64,000 nucleotides of DNA from Lichenihabitans psoromatis (GCF_004323635.1 NZ_CP036515.1:4581779-4645778), one strand, 5' to 3'; counted from the first letter of the stretch, positions 18,315 to 27,924 are shown. The notes: a model not told the origin generated them from the letters alone. Translations and numbers: made by a program.

Positions 18315-19886
18315 ATGGAGCCGGCCAGCCGGAGCGCTAGCTTGACGACGCCAGCGATCGAATTGCGCGCCATCAACAAAAGCTTCGGCACGGTTCAGGC
18401 CAACCGCGACGTCAATCTGCTGGTCCAAGCCGGGTCGATCCACGGCATCGTCGGCGAAAACGGGGCCGGCAAGTCGACCCTCATGTCGATCCTCTACGGC
18501 TTCTACGAGGCCGATAGCGGCACCATCCTGATTGGCGACAAGCCGGTCAGGATCGCCTCATCGCGCGACGCGATCGCGCAAGGCATCGGCATGGTTCACC
18601 AGCATTTCATGCTGGTCGATAGCTTGACCGTCCTCGACAATGTGATGCTGGGGGCCGAAGGCGGCGCCCTGGTGGCCAAGGGCGCCGCGCGAATTCGCGG
18701 AAAACTGGCCGAACTGGCACGCGACTACGGCCTGGTGGTCGACCCCGACGCTCTCGTGGGTGATCTTGGCGTCGGCTTGCAACAGCGCGTCGAAATCCTG
18801 AAGGCCCTGGTGCGCGGCGCTCAAGTGCTGATCCTCGACGAACCGACCGCCGTGCTGACCCCGCCCGAGGCCGACCAGCTCTTCGCCATGCTCGACACGT
18901 TGCGGCGCGAGGGCAAGACGGTGGTGTTCATCACCCATAAGCTGCGCGAGATCATGCACATCACCGATCGGGTGTCGGTGATGCGGCGCGGCGAAATCGT
19001 GCTGACGACCGAAACATCCGCGACCTCTCCGCCAGCGCTGGCCGACGCCATGGTGGGCCGACGCGTGCTGCTCACGGTCGATAAGACGCCGTCTCGTCCG
19101 GGGCCGGCTCGGCTCGAGGTGCGCGACATCGTTGTGATGGGCGACAATGGCGTGCCGCTGGTCGACCACGTGTCGTTCACGTTGCGCGGCGGCGAGATCA
19201 CCGGACTGGCCGGCGTGGCCGGCAACGGCCAATCGGAACTGCTCGAAGCGCTGGCCGGCATCCGACCGATCGCCTCCGGCGAGGTTTTGATCGACGGCAA
19301 GCGGGTCGATCCTGCCGCCCTCAACCCCAAGGCCATGCGGGCGCTCGGGGTCAGCCACATTCCGGAGGACCGGCACCGGATGGGGCTCGTCATGTCATTC
19401 GAGGCCAGCGAAAGCGCCATCCTCGGTTTCCATCAGGACCCGATGTATGGCGCCGGCCCCTGGCTGTCGCGGGCCAGGGTCGTGGCCGATCTCGCCCGCA
19501 AGATGCTGGCCTATGACGTCCGCCCGCCGTTACCACGGCTCAAGACTGCGAATTTTTCCGGCGGCAACCAGCAGAAGATCGTGCTGGCGCGGGAGATGGA
19601 GCGGGACCCCGGAATCGTGCTGGCCGGCCAACCGACCCGCGGGGTCGATATCGGCGCCATTGAATTCATCCATAAGCGCCTCGTCGCGCTCCGCGACGCC
19701 GGCAAGGCCGTCCTGGTGGTGTCGGTAGAACTCGACGAAATCATGGCTCTATCGGACAAGATCATCGTGCTTTGCGGCGGCAAGCTGACCGGCGAGCGGA
19801 CCCCCTCGCCCGATCGGCATGAGGGTGAAACCCTGGTCGGCGAACTCGGCCTGTTGATGGCCGGCGTGACGGACCGCGCCGCATGA
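18315..19886 (+). CDS. Nucleoside ABC importer, double ATPase
   Basis: YufO/NupA-like ATPase of 523 residues with two nucleotide-binding domains. The first has Walker A GENGAGKST near residue 51, the Q-loop context GMVHQHFMLVD, signature LGVGLQQRVE and Walker B VLILDEPTAVL. The second has a degenerate Walker A (GVAGNGQSELLE) and FSGGNQQKIV. ATG at 18315 is used; TTG at 18342, with GGAG just upstream, is a credible alternative giving an N-terminus closer to homologues. The last 4 bases overlap the next permease. Confidence 0.92.
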   Translation: MEPASRSASLTTPAIELRAINKSFGTVQANRDVNLLVQAGSIHGIVGENGAGKSTLMSILYGFYEADSGTILIGDKPVRIASSRDAIAQGIGMVHQHFMLVDSLTVLDNVMLGAEGGALVAKGAARIRGKLAELARDYGLVVDPDALVGDLGVGLQQRVEILKALVRGAQVLILDEPTAVLTPPEADQLFAMLDTLRREGKTVVFITHKLREIMHITDRVSVMRRGEIVLTTETSATSPPALADAMVGRRVLLTVDKTPSRPGPARLEVRDIVVMGDNGVPLVDHVSFTLRGGEITGLAGVAGNGQSELLEALAGIRPIASGEVLIDGKRVDPAALNPKAMRALGVSHIPEDRHRMGLVMSFEASESAILGFHQDPMYGAGPWLSRARVVADLARKMLAYDVRPPLPRLKTANFSGGNQQKIVLAREMERDPGIVLAGQPTRGVDIGAIEFIHKRLVALRDAGKAVLVVSVELDEIMALSDKIIVLCGGKLTGERTPSPDRHEGETLVGELGLLMAGVTDRAA

Positions 19887-21079
19887 GCCAGCCGATCGCC
19901 CTGCCCCGTTGGGCCGATCTCGTTCTCGTGCCGCTTCTCAGTGTCGTCACGGCCTTCATCGTCGCGGCCCTGGTGGTGCTCGCGATCGGGGTCGACCCTT
20001 GGGCCGCGACCGTCAGCATGGTGCAGGGCAGTCTCGGCACGCCTGAAGGCATCGGCTTCACGCTCTACTACACGACGGACTTCATCTTCACGGGGCTGGC
20101 GGTCGCGCTCGCGTTCCAGGCGGGGCTTTTCAACATCGGGGCGGAGGGTCAAGCCTATATGGGCGGGCTCGGGGCGGCGCTCGTCTGCCTGAACGGCGGG
20201 TCGCTCCCATCCTGGCTGCTGATCCCGCTCGGCATCATCGGCGCGGGCGTATTCGGGGGCTTGTGGGCCTATATTCCCGGCCTGCTCCAAGCCAAGCGCG
20301 GTAGCCACATCGTCATCACGACCATCATGTTCAACTGGCTGGCCACGACCCTGATGGCCTACCTCCTGGTCAACACGCTGCGGGAGCCGACATCCATGCA
20401 GCCCGGCACGGCACGGTTTCCAGCGGCCTCGATCATCCCCTCGGTGCAGTCGGTCCTCGCCGGTTTCGGCATCACCACGGTCGAGACGCCCCTCAACCTC
20501 TCGTTCGTGCTGGCTCTGGCCTGTGCGGTCGCATTGTGGATCTTCGTCTGGCGCACCCGCACCGGCTATGAGATCCGCACCGTCGGCCAGAACGCGACGG
20601 CGGCGGTCTATGGCGGGATCGCACCTTCGCGCATCATCGTCTTGACCATGGCGCTATCGGGCGTGCTGGCCTCCGGCGTCGCCGTCAACGAGATCATGGG
20701 CGTCCAAAATCGGCTGCTGCTGGAGTTCACGGCCGGCTACGGCTTCGTCGGCATCGCGGTGGCGCTGATGGGCCGCGCTCATCCGGTCGGCGTCGTGCTG
20801 GCGAGCTTGCTGTTCGGCATCCTCTACCAGGGAGGAGCGGAACTCGCCTTCGATCAGCCGAAGATCACGCGCGACATGATCGTGGTGATCCAGGGCCTCG
20901 TCGTCTTGTTTGCCGGCGCGCTCGAAGGCTTATTCCGCCGCCCGCTTGCCTCGATGTTCGCGGGTCTGCTGCCGGCGCGGCAACCGCCCACCGGTCCGTC
21001 GACGCCTCCGGCGTTTCTCGAACCCGCCTCCGAGGAGGCAGAACCCGCTGTGGCACAACCTGGCGCGGGCGTGATCTGA
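19883..21079 (+). CDS. Nucleoside ABC importer permease 1
   Basis: Permease of the BPD_transp_2 family (YufP/NupB-like), 398 residues with about nine to ten membrane segments. FNIGAEGQAYMGG is the family hallmark near residue 90, and GYGFVGIAVALMGRAHPVG lies near residue 285. The C-terminal 40 residues are Pro/Glu-rich and extra to the fold. The start overlaps the ATPase stop by 4 bases and the stop overlaps the next start by 1 base. Confidence 0.92.
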   Translation: MSQPIALPRWADLVLVPLLSVVTAFIVAALVVLAIGVDPWAATVSMVQGSLGTPEGIGFTLYYTTDFIFTGLAVALAFQAGLFNIGAEGQAYMGGLGAALVCLNGGSLPSWLLIPLGIIGAGVFGGLWAYIPGLLQAKRGSHIVITTIMFNWLATTLMAYLLVNTLREPTSMQPGTARFPAASIIPSVQSVLAGFGITTVETPLNLSFVLALACAVALWIFVWRTRTGYEIRTVGQNATAAVYGGIAPSRIIVLTMALSGVLASGVAVNEIMGVQNRLLLEFTAGYGFVGIAVALMGRAHPVGVVLASLLFGILYQGGAELAFDQPKITRDMIVVIQGLVVLFAGALEGLFRRPLASMFAGLLPARQPPTGPSTPPAFLEPASEEAEPAVAQPGAGVI

Positions 21080-22056
21080 TGCAGGATCTCGCCACCACCA
21101 TCGCGCTTGTTCTATCCTCCAGCGTCCGGCTCGCGGTGCCGCTGATCTTCGCCAGCCTCGCGGGTCTCTGGTCCGAGCGGGCGGGCGTCGTCGATATCGG
21201 TCTCGAAGGCAAGATGCTGGTGGCGGCCTTTGCGGCCGCCACGACTGCGAGCGAGACCGGCAATGCGTGGCTCGGTCTGCTGGCCGGCATCGTGGCGTCG
21301 GTGGCGTTCGGTCTCGTGCATGGGTTTGCGGCAATCGATCAGCGCGGCAATCAGATCGTCTCGGGCGCGGCCATCAACCTCGTGGCGGCTGGGCTGACGG
21401 CGCTGCTCGGCAATGCCTGGTTCGGCGAAGGCGGCAGAACCCCACAGCTCGACCTCCCGGCGTCGCGCTTCACCCCGATCGTTTGGCCCGGCGCCGACAC
21501 CATCGCGACTGTGCCGATCCTCGGGCCGGTCTACCATGATCTCATCTCGGGCCACGATATCCTGACCTATCTGGCATTTCTAACCGTACCGCTGACCGCC
21601 TTCATGCTCTACCGGACTCGGTTTGGCCTGCGGCTGCGGGCGACAGGCGAAAACCCGGCCGCCGTCGATACGGCCGGTATCTCGGTGCGGCAGCTGCGCT
21701 ACGGCGGCGTGATCATCTGCGGCATCCTCTGCGGCTTCGCCGGCACGTATCTGTCGGTGTCGCAGGCCGCGGGCTTCTTGCCGCAGATGACAGCCGGCAA
21801 AGGCTATATCGCCCTTGCCGCCATGGTGTTCGCCAAATGGCGGCCGATTCCCGCGCTCCTGACCTGTTTGCTGTTCGGTTTTCTCGACGCAATCTCGATC
21901 CGGCTGCAGGGCGTCGTGATCCCGAATGTCGGCGAGATCCCGGTCCAAGCCATCCAATCCCTGCCCTATCTGCTCACGGTCATCCTGCTGGCCGGTTTCG
22001 TCGGTCGGGCCATTCCGCCCAAAGCCTCGGGCATTCCCTATGTGAAGGAGCGGTGA
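21079..22056 (+). CDS. Nucleoside ABC importer permease 2
   Basis: Second permease (YufQ/NupC-like) of 325 residues. It shows the family pattern ERAGVVDIGLEGKMLV near residue 35, GNQIVSGAAINLVAAGLTALL near 90 and GFAGTYLSVSQAAGF near 225. It is coupled by TGATG overlaps to the first permease and to cdd, so uptake and the first catabolic enzymes are made together. Confidence 0.92.
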   Translation: MQDLATTIALVLSSSVRLAVPLIFASLAGLWSERAGVVDIGLEGKMLVAAFAAATTASETGNAWLGLLAGIVASVAFGLVHGFAAIDQRGNQIVSGAAINLVAAGLTALLGNAWFGEGGRTPQLDLPASRFTPIVWPGADTIATVPILGPVYHDLISGHDILTYLAFLTVPLTAFMLYRTRFGLRLRATGENPAAVDTAGISVRQLRYGGVIICGILCGFAGTYLSVSQAAGFLPQMTAGKGYIALAAMVFAKWRPIPALLTCLLFGFLDAISIRLQGVVIPNVGEIPVQAIQSLPYLLTVILLAGFVGRAIPPKASGIPYVKER

Positions 22057-22466
22057 TGACCGTCATCGACGACCTCTTCGCGGCCGCCCTCGCGGCTCAG
22101 ATCCGCGCCCATGCGCCCTATTCGCGGTTTCGCGTGGGTGCGGCCATCCGGTCCTCATCCGGCACGCTCTACAGCGGCTGCAACGTCGAAAATGCCGCCT
22201 ACCCGGTCGGCTCCTGTGCCGAGGCCGGAGCGATCTCGGCTATGGTGGCGGGCGGCGATACGGCGATCGGCGAAATCCTCATCGTCGGCGATGGCGACCA
22301 TTTAGTAACACCCTGCGGCGCATGCCGGCAGCGGATCCGGGAATTCGCGACGCCTGCGACGCCGATCCATATCGCCGGGCCCGAGGGCCTGCGCCAGAGT
22401 TTCACGCTCGAGGCGTTGCTGCCGCACTCGTTCGGCCCCGATAATCTGACCAAGGTCACGCCATGA
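22056..22466 (+). CDS. cdd: Cytidine deaminase
   Basis: Deaminates (deoxy)cytidine to (deoxy)uridine. The 136-residue homotetrameric-type enzyme has the substrate segment YSRFRVGAA, CNVENAAYPVGSCAEAGAI (zinc ligand Cys and catalytic Glu in CAE) and PCGACRQRI, which supplies the other two zinc cysteines. Its ATG lies in TGATG with the permease stop. The product would feed phosphorolysis by the downstream pyrimidine phosphorylase. Confidence 0.96.
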   Translation: MTVIDDLFAAALAAQIRAHAPYSRFRVGAAIRSSSGTLYSGCNVENAAYPVGSCAEAGAISAMVAGGDTAIGEILIVGDGDHLVTPCGACRQRIREFATPATPIHIAGPEGLRQSFTLEALLPHSFGPDNLTKVTP

Positions 22467-23290
22467 CGACCGACAGTCTTCGCGCGCTGGCGGTGTTGCG
22501 CGAGCGCGGTGTGACGCAACCGCTCGATCTAGGCATCGTGCTCGGGACGGGCCTCGGCTCGATCGCCGACGAGCTCACGGACGCGATCGTCGTGCCTTAT
22601 GCCGATCTCCCGGGGTTTCCTTCGGGCCACGTGTCGGGCCATGTCGGACAACTCGCGATCGGCCGCCTCGGCGGATTGCCGGTCGCGATCATGCAAGGCC
22701 GCGCCCATTACTACGAATCCGGCAATCCGGCCGCTATGGCGAGCCCGTTGCGGACCTTGGCGGCGCTCGGGGTCGGAACCATGGTGCTCACCAATTCGGC
22801 CGGGTCGGTTCAGCCGGGTTGGACGCCCGGCACCCTGGCGCTCATCGCCGACCACATCAACGTCTCGGGCCTTAATCCGCTGATCGGCGCGACGGCGGAC
22901 GATCGGTTCGTGCCGCTCGCTAATGCCTATGATGCAGACCTGCGATCGATGCTGCGGGCCGTTGCTATCGAGGCGCGGATCGAGCCGCTCCACGAAGGCA
23001 CCTACATGTGGTTCGCGGGGCCATCGTTCGAGACACCGGCGGAGGTGCGGGTCGCCAAACTGCTCGGGGCCGATCTCGTCGGCATGTCGACGGTGCCGGA
23101 GACGATCCTGGCGCGACAATTAGGATTGCGGGTCGCCGCCGTCTCGGTGATCACCAATTTTGCGACCGGTGTCTCGGGAGGCGACCCGAATCACGCCGAA
23201 ACCAAAGTGGTCGCGCGGCTCGGGTCGGATGCGCTGCGGCGGCTCACGCGGGGGCTGGCCGAGCGGTTGAGCCAAATCAGGGCCGTATAG
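22463..23290 (+). CDS. Purine nucleoside phosphorylase
   Basis: PNP of the trimeric inosine/guanosine type (PunA/XapA family), 275 residues. It cleaves purine nucleosides with phosphate to base and ribose 1-phosphate. Seen are LGTGLGSIADEL, GHVGQLAIGRLGG, MQGRAHYYE, LTNSAGSVQPGW, the purine-site MWFAGPSFETPAEVR and MSTVPETILARQLG. The ATG overlaps the cdd stop by 4 bases. The pentose 1-phosphate would be isomerised by DeoB. Confidence 0.95.
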   Translation: MTTDSLRALAVLRERGVTQPLDLGIVLGTGLGSIADELTDAIVVPYADLPGFPSGHVSGHVGQLAIGRLGGLPVAIMQGRAHYYESGNPAAMASPLRTLAALGVGTMVLTNSAGSVQPGWTPGTLALIADHINVSGLNPLIGATADDRFVPLANAYDADLRSMLRAVAIEARIEPLHEGTYMWFAGPSFETPAEVRVAKLLGADLVGMSTVPETILARQLGLRVAAVSVITNFATGVSGGDPNHAETKVVARLGSDALRRLTRGLAERLSQIRAV

Positions 23291-23292
23291 GA

Positions 23293-24606
23293 ATGTTGCC
23301 GCAGGAGATCATCCGCAAGAAGCGCGACGGCCGTCGGCTCGATGCCGCCGAGATCACCGCCTTCATGCTCGGCTTGTCGTCGGGCGCTGTGACCGGCGAG
23401 CAGGCCGCCGCTTTCGCGATGGCGGTGTTTCTGCGCGGCATGGACCCGCCTGAAATCGTGGCGCTCACGGCCGCCATGACGGCCTCGGGTCGCACCCTGA
23501 CGTGGAGCGACCTCGACTTGCCCGGTCCGGTGGTCGACAAACACTCGACCGGCGGCGTCGGCGACAATGTCAGCCTGATGCTCGCGCCACTGGTGGCGGC
23601 CTGCGGCGGCTTCGTGCCAATGATCTCGGGCCGGGGCCTCGGCCATAGCGGCGGCACGCTCGACAAGCTCGACAGTATTCCGGGCTACGATTGCACGCCG
23701 GACCTCGTCCGGTTTCGCAGCACGGTGCGGACCATCGGATGCGCGATCATCGGGCAGACGGCGGATCTGGCGCCGGCCGACCGCCACCTCTATGCGATCC
23801 GTGACGTGACCGCGACCGTCGAGTCTATTCCGCTCATCACGGCATCGATCCTGTCGAAGAAGATCGCGGCCGGCCTTGGTGCGCTCGTCATGGACGTCAA
23901 AACTGGGTCGGGCGCCTTCATGAGCGATCTCGCCTCGGCCCGGGCTCTCGCAACCAGCATCGTGGCGGTTGCGAACGGCGCCGGCTTGCCCACGACCGCG
24001 CTGATCACCGATATGAACGAGCCGCTCGCGAGCGCCGCCGGCAATGCGCTCGAGATCCACCACGCCATTCGATATCTGACAGGGGCGACACGCGAGACGC
24101 GGCTGCACGAGGTCGTCCTGGCACTCGGAAGCGAAATGCTGGTGACCAGCAAGATTGCCGGAAATCTGCCCGACGCGCGAGCGCGGCTCGAAGCGGCCTT
24201 GGCGAGCGGCCACGCCGCCGAGCGCTTTTCGCGCATGGTCGCGGCTCTCGGTGGCCCGCATGATCTCCTCAAGCGGCCAGGAGTACACCTCATCGATGCG
24301 CCCATACGCCTGAAGGTCATGGCGGCGCGATCCGGATATGTGCAGCATATCGAGACACGCGCGCTGGGGCTTGCGGTCGTGGCTCTGGGCGGCGGCCGCA
24401 CCCGCCCCGGCGATGCCATCGATCATCGCGTCGGCTTCGACAGCCTTGCGCCGATCGGCGCAATCATGCCGGACATGCCGCTTGGCATCGTCCATGCAGC
24501 AGACGACGATCAGGCTGCCCATGCCGCAGAGGCGTTGCGGCGGGCCTATATGATCGGCGACCAACGACCGGCCCTCGCGGCTCCCGTGATCGAGCGCATC
24601 AGCTAA
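23293..24606 (+). CDS. deoA: Thymidine (pyrimidine-nucleoside) phosphorylase
   Basis: Cleaves thymidine or uridine to base and (deoxy)ribose 1-phosphate. 437 residues, usual for the family. The signature DKHSTGGVGD lies near residue 81, followed by SGRGLGHSGGTLDKLDSI and KTGSGAFM. A longer open frame starts at 23008 inside punA; ATG at 23293, two bases after the punA stop and followed by the typical LPQEIIRKKRDG, is the true start. Its 3' neighbour on the same strand starts 10 bases later. Confidence 0.96.
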   Translation: MLPQEIIRKKRDGRRLDAAEITAFMLGLSSGAVTGEQAAAFAMAVFLRGMDPPEIVALTAAMTASGRTLTWSDLDLPGPVVDKHSTGGVGDNVSLMLAPLVAACGGFVPMISGRGLGHSGGTLDKLDSIPGYDCTPDLVRFRSTVRTIGCAIIGQTADLAPADRHLYAIRDVTATVESIPLITASILSKKIAAGLGALVMDVKTGSGAFMSDLASARALATSIVAVANGAGLPTTALITDMNEPLASAAGNALEIHHAIRYLTGATRETRLHEVVLALGSEMLVTSKIAGNLPDARARLEAALASGHAAERFSRMVAALGGPHDLLKRPGVHLIDAPIRLKVMAARSGYVQHIETRALGLAVVALGGGRTRPGDAIDHRVGFDSLAPIGAIMPDMPLGIVHAADDDQAAHAAEALRRAYMIGDQRPALAAPVIERIS

Positions 24607-24616
24607 GGATTTGACG

Positions 24617-25585
24617 ATGGACCAAGACGAACGCCACATCGTCGTCGTGGCAATGCCGGCGGGCGATGACCCGGGCACCTGGATCGAGGCCTTGCGGCCG
24701 CGTCTGCCGAACTTCGACGTGCTGTCCCTCGATGCGGCGACCGACACGGCCCGGGTCGCCTATGTGGTGGCATGGAAACATCCGCGCGGCGCACTCGCGC
24801 GGTTCCCAAACCTGAAGGCCGTGTTCTCGCTCGGTGCGGGCGTCGATCATCTGCTCAGCGACCCGGATCTCCCCGTCGCTTTGCCGATCGTCCGCGTCGT
24901 CGATCCGGATCTCACCAGCCGCATGAGCGAATGGGTGATGCTGCATGTGTTGATGCACCATCGTCAGCAACGCCTCTACGAGTGGCAGCAATTCGAAAAA
25001 ATCTGGGCCGACGATGCCACGCAGCCAGCCGCCAAGGACGTGCGGGTCGGCATCATGGGGCTTGGCGTCATGGGGCAGGATTCCGCCCACAAGCTCGCGA
25101 TGATGGGCTTCGACGTCGCTGGCTGGAGCCGCACGCCGAAGACGCTGCCCGGCATCGAGACATTCTCGGGCGATGCCGGGCTCGGCCCCTTCCTGGCCCG
25201 CACGCAGATCCTGGTCTCGTTGCTTCCGCTCACCTCGGCCACGCGCGGCATTCTCGATCTCGGCCTGTTCCGACAACTCGCACGCGATTCGCATGTCGGC
25301 GGTCCGGTGTTGATCAACGCCGGACGCGGCGGCCTTCAAAACGAAGCCGACATCCTGACGGCCCTCGACGAGGGGCTGCTCCGAGCCGCCACGCTCGACG
25401 TGTTCGAGACCGAACCGCTGCCGCAGACGTCAGAGTTCTGGCACCATCCCGCCGTCATGGTGACGCCGCATAATGCGGCGATCTCCAGCCCGCAGACGAT
25501 TGCGGCCTTCATCGCGGATCAGATCGAAGCAGCCGAGGACGGCGAGCCCCTCGAGCACGTCGTCGATCGAAACGCCGAATATTGA
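24617..25585 (+). CDS. D-2-hydroxyacid dehydrogenase, GhrA-like (glyoxylate/hydroxypyruvate reductase)
   Basis: A 322-residue NAD(P)-dependent 2-hydroxyacid dehydrogenase. The dinucleotide motif GIMGLGVMG is near residue 148, and the catalytic Arg (INAGRGG), Glu (FETEPLP) and His (VTPHNAA) lie at the expected spacing. LFSLGAGVDHLL resembles GhrA, which reduces glyoxylate and hydroxypyruvate. ATG at 24617 with AAGGA seven bases upstream is preferred over TTG at 24611. It is the last gene of the nucleoside operon, only 10 bases after deoA, so it probably acts on a product of nucleoside or purine breakdown such as glyoxylate; that link is inferred. Confidence 0.88.
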   Translation: MDQDERHIVVVAMPAGDDPGTWIEALRPRLPNFDVLSLDAATDTARVAYVVAWKHPRGALARFPNLKAVFSLGAGVDHLLSDPDLPVALPIVRVVDPDLTSRMSEWVMLHVLMHHRQQRLYEWQQFEKIWADDATQPAAKDVRVGIMGLGVMGQDSAHKLAMMGFDVAGWSRTPKTLPGIETFSGDAGLGPFLARTQILVSLLPLTSATRGILDLGLFRQLARDSHVGGPVLINAGRGGLQNEADILTALDEGLLRAATLDVFETEPLPQTSEFWHHPAVMVTPHNAAISSPQTIAAFIADQIEAAEDGEPLEHVVDRNAEY

Positions 25586-25609
25586 GCGGTGCCGATTCGG
25601 CCGAACGGT

Positions 25610-26464
25610 CTATAATCGCCGAACGCTGGTGATCTCGCCGCTTCCGGCGGCCATGATCCGCGCCCGCGCGTCGGCGAGCGGCTCGGACGCTACCGTCATA
25701 GTGTGGCCGTTGGCATGCAGAAGCGTCATCGGGTTCCGCATGAGGCCGACATGACCCTTCCAGAAGACGAGATCGCCGCGCTTGAACGGGCCATTCAGAT
25801 CGACGGGTGCGCCGAGGCTCCGTTCCTGCATGTCGCTGTCGCGAGGCGTTGGCCGGCCGGTTGAGGCCAGCGCAGTTTGGACAAGGCCGGAGCAATCGAG
25901 GCCCAGGCTGGTCTTGCCGCCCCACAGATAGGGCACACCGAGAAAGCGTTTCGCGACGTCCACGGCATCGCTCTCGAACTGATCGATTGGCCGCAGATGA
26001 CCGGCCCAGATGTATCCACTCTCCACGGCCGCAAAGGCGCCAGCCCGTTCCTGCACCGCAACCTGCGACCCGAAGGCCAACACGCCATCGGCCGGCAACT
26101 TCATGTCCGGACCGGGATAGATGAAGCTCCGAAGCGCCGCGATCTTATGCGTGGCGGCCGCCGGAGCCGTGATGCCGAGCGCCACGGTCGGCAGCCACCC
26201 GACGTAGCCATCCTGTTCGGCCTGCCCCCAGGACCAGCCCTCGGCGTCGGTTTCATAGACCGTGAAAATTTCTCCGAAGAGCAATTCGGTGTCGAGAGAG
26301 AGATCGGGCCGGGGCTCGCGCCGGAGCGGCGTCGACGTGATCGCGACGGCGCGGCGCTCTCCCTCGACGAACCGGTCCGCCTCCACGGTCCCACGCAGAT
26401 GCGCGGCCGCCAGATCCGGGCGGGCCGGGGTGATCCGTCGATCGACGCCCGCGGTGGCGCTCAT
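25610..26464 (-). CDS. NlpC/P60 family peptidoglycan hydrolase with SH3b domains
   Basis: A 284-residue cell-wall endopeptidase of the NlpC/P60 (C40) class. The N-terminal half carries two SH3-like domains (around TELLFGEIFTVYE and GYVGWLPTVALG). The C-terminal catalytic domain (about 165-284) shows the Cys nucleophile in LGLDCSGLVQ and the His in WKGHVGLM. No signal peptide is obvious, so the export route is unclear. ATG at 26464 overlaps the stop of the M17 aminopeptidase gene by 4 bases; a longer open frame inside that gene was rejected. This aminopeptidase-NlpC pair is common in alphaproteobacteria and suggests joint muropeptide processing. Confidence 0.88.
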   Translation of the reverse strand: MSATAGVDRRITPARPDLAAAHLRGTVEADRFVEGERRAVAITSTPLRREPRPDLSLDTELLFGEIFTVYETDAEGWSWGQAEQDGYVGWLPTVALGITAPAAATHKIAALRSFIYPGPDMKLPADGVLAFGSQVAVQERAGAFAAVESGYIWAGHLRPIDQFESDAVDVAKRFLGVPYLWGGKTSLGLDCSGLVQTALASTGRPTPRDSDMQERSLGAPVDLNGPFKRGDLVFWKGHVGLMRNPMTLLHANGHTMTVASEPLADARARIMAAGSGEITSVRRL

Positions 26465-27840
26465 GCCGGGTAGCGTGCGCTGAGGAGATCGAACAGCAAC
26501 CGTGCCGTCTGCGTCTCGCCGCCCTCCGGTCGCCCAGGCTTGGTGGTGGGGTTCCAACCAAAGATATCGAAATGCACCCAAGCCGTATCAGGCTCGACGA
26601 AGCGGCGCAGGAACAGCGCCGCCGTGACCGACCCCGCGAAAGGACCTCCGGAAATATTATTGATCTCGCCGGTCTTCCCCTCGAGCAGCGCGTCATAGGG
26701 CGCCCAGAGCGGCATTCGCCAAACAGGATCGTGGGCCGCCTTGCCGCATCGGGCGATCTCATCCGCGAGCGCATCGTCGTCGGTATAGAACGGTGGCAGA
26801 TCGGGCCCGAGCGCGACGCGCGCCGCCCCGGTCAGGGTCGCGAAATCGAGCAACAGGGCAGGACTTTCCTCGCAAGCCAGCGCCAGCGCATCGGCCAGGA
26901 TCAACCGGCCTTCAGCATCGGTATTGCCGATCTCGACCGTCGGCCCCTTGCGGCTGCGATAGACGTCGCCCGGGCGGAACGCACTGGACGAAATGGCATT
27001 TTCGACAATCGGGACGATGACCCGCAGCCGGATTTTCAACCCGGCATCCATCACCATATGGGCGAGTGCCAAGGCGGTTGCCGCGCCACCCATATCCTTC
27101 TTCATCAGAGCCATACCGCTCTCGGGCTTGATATCGAGACCGCCGGTGTCGAACGTCACGCCTTTGCCGACCAGCGTGACCTTCGGGGCATCCATGGGCC
27201 CCCAGGCGAAATCGACCAGCCTCGGGTGTTCGGCGGCGGCCTGTCCGACCGCGTGGACGAGCGGGAAGCCGGTCCGCAGCATATCGCCACTGAACACCCG
27301 CACCTCTGCGCCGTGCCGCGTCGCAAGCGCGACGGCTGCGGCTTCGAGCGCCTCGGGTCCGAGATCGTTGGCCGGTGTATTGACGAGATCCCGCGCTAAC
27401 GCGACAGCCTCGACGATTCGCTGCAGCCGCGCACCGTCTGTGCCGGTCGGCACGCAGAGCAGCGGACCATCGTCGGTGCGCGACTTATAGCGTGTGAACC
27501 GATAGGCCGACAGCGCCCATCCGAGGGCGGTCAAGCTCGGATCGGGCCAGCCGCCGACGAGTTGGTAGCGACCGGCGGGCAGCAGGGTCGATAAACGACC
27601 GGCGGCAAAGGGGTCAAAGCCCCGCGCCGTCGCGTCTACACTGCCGTAGAGCACACGCCCGATCGCCCCATCGGCTCCCGGCACAATGAGATGAGATCCG
27701 GGCTTCGCCGTGAAGCCAAGGGCCTGAGCAAAGCTTCGCTCGATCGGCTCCAGCGCGTCGGCGAACGCCGGCCACTTATCGGCCAGGACCGCATGGATCG
27801 GGATCGCCTCGGGGTCGGGCGCGGCGAAACTGGCGGGCAT
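26461..27840 (-). CDS. M17 leucyl aminopeptidase family protein
   Basis: A 459-residue cytosolic metallo-aminopeptidase. The metal and catalytic motifs are present: VGKGVTFDTGG (Lys ligand region), KKDMGGAA and NTDAEGRLILADAL (Asp/Glu ligands and catalytic Arg). It is about 40 residues shorter than PepA, and the N-terminal domain is divergent, as in the PepB-like subgroup. It is translationally coupled to the NlpC/P60 gene. ATG at 27840 has AAGGATG immediately upstream. Confidence 0.92.
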   Translation of the reverse strand: MPASFAAPDPEAIPIHAVLADKWPAFADALEPIERSFAQALGFTAKPGSHLIVPGADGAIGRVLYGSVDATARGFDPFAAGRLSTLLPAGRYQLVGGWPDPSLTALGWALSAYRFTRYKSRTDDGPLLCVPTGTDGARLQRIVEAVALARDLVNTPANDLGPEALEAAAVALATRHGAEVRVFSGDMLRTGFPLVHAVGQAAAEHPRLVDFAWGPMDAPKVTLVGKGVTFDTGGLDIKPESGMALMKKDMGGAATALALAHMVMDAGLKIRLRVIVPIVENAISSSAFRPGDVYRSRKGPTVEIGNTDAEGRLILADALALACEESPALLLDFATLTGAARVALGPDLPPFYTDDDALADEIARCGKAAHDPVWRMPLWAPYDALLEGKTGEINNISGGPFAGSVTAALFLRRFVEPDTAWVHFDIFGWNPTTKPGRPEGGETQTARLLFDLLSARYPA

Positions 27841-27924
27841 CGAACATCCTTTCGGCTCTCGCAGCGCTGTGGCGCGACCCTGCAGCTCCGCCCTTCAGCG
27901 CCGCGGCTCGTTTGACAGGGCCGC

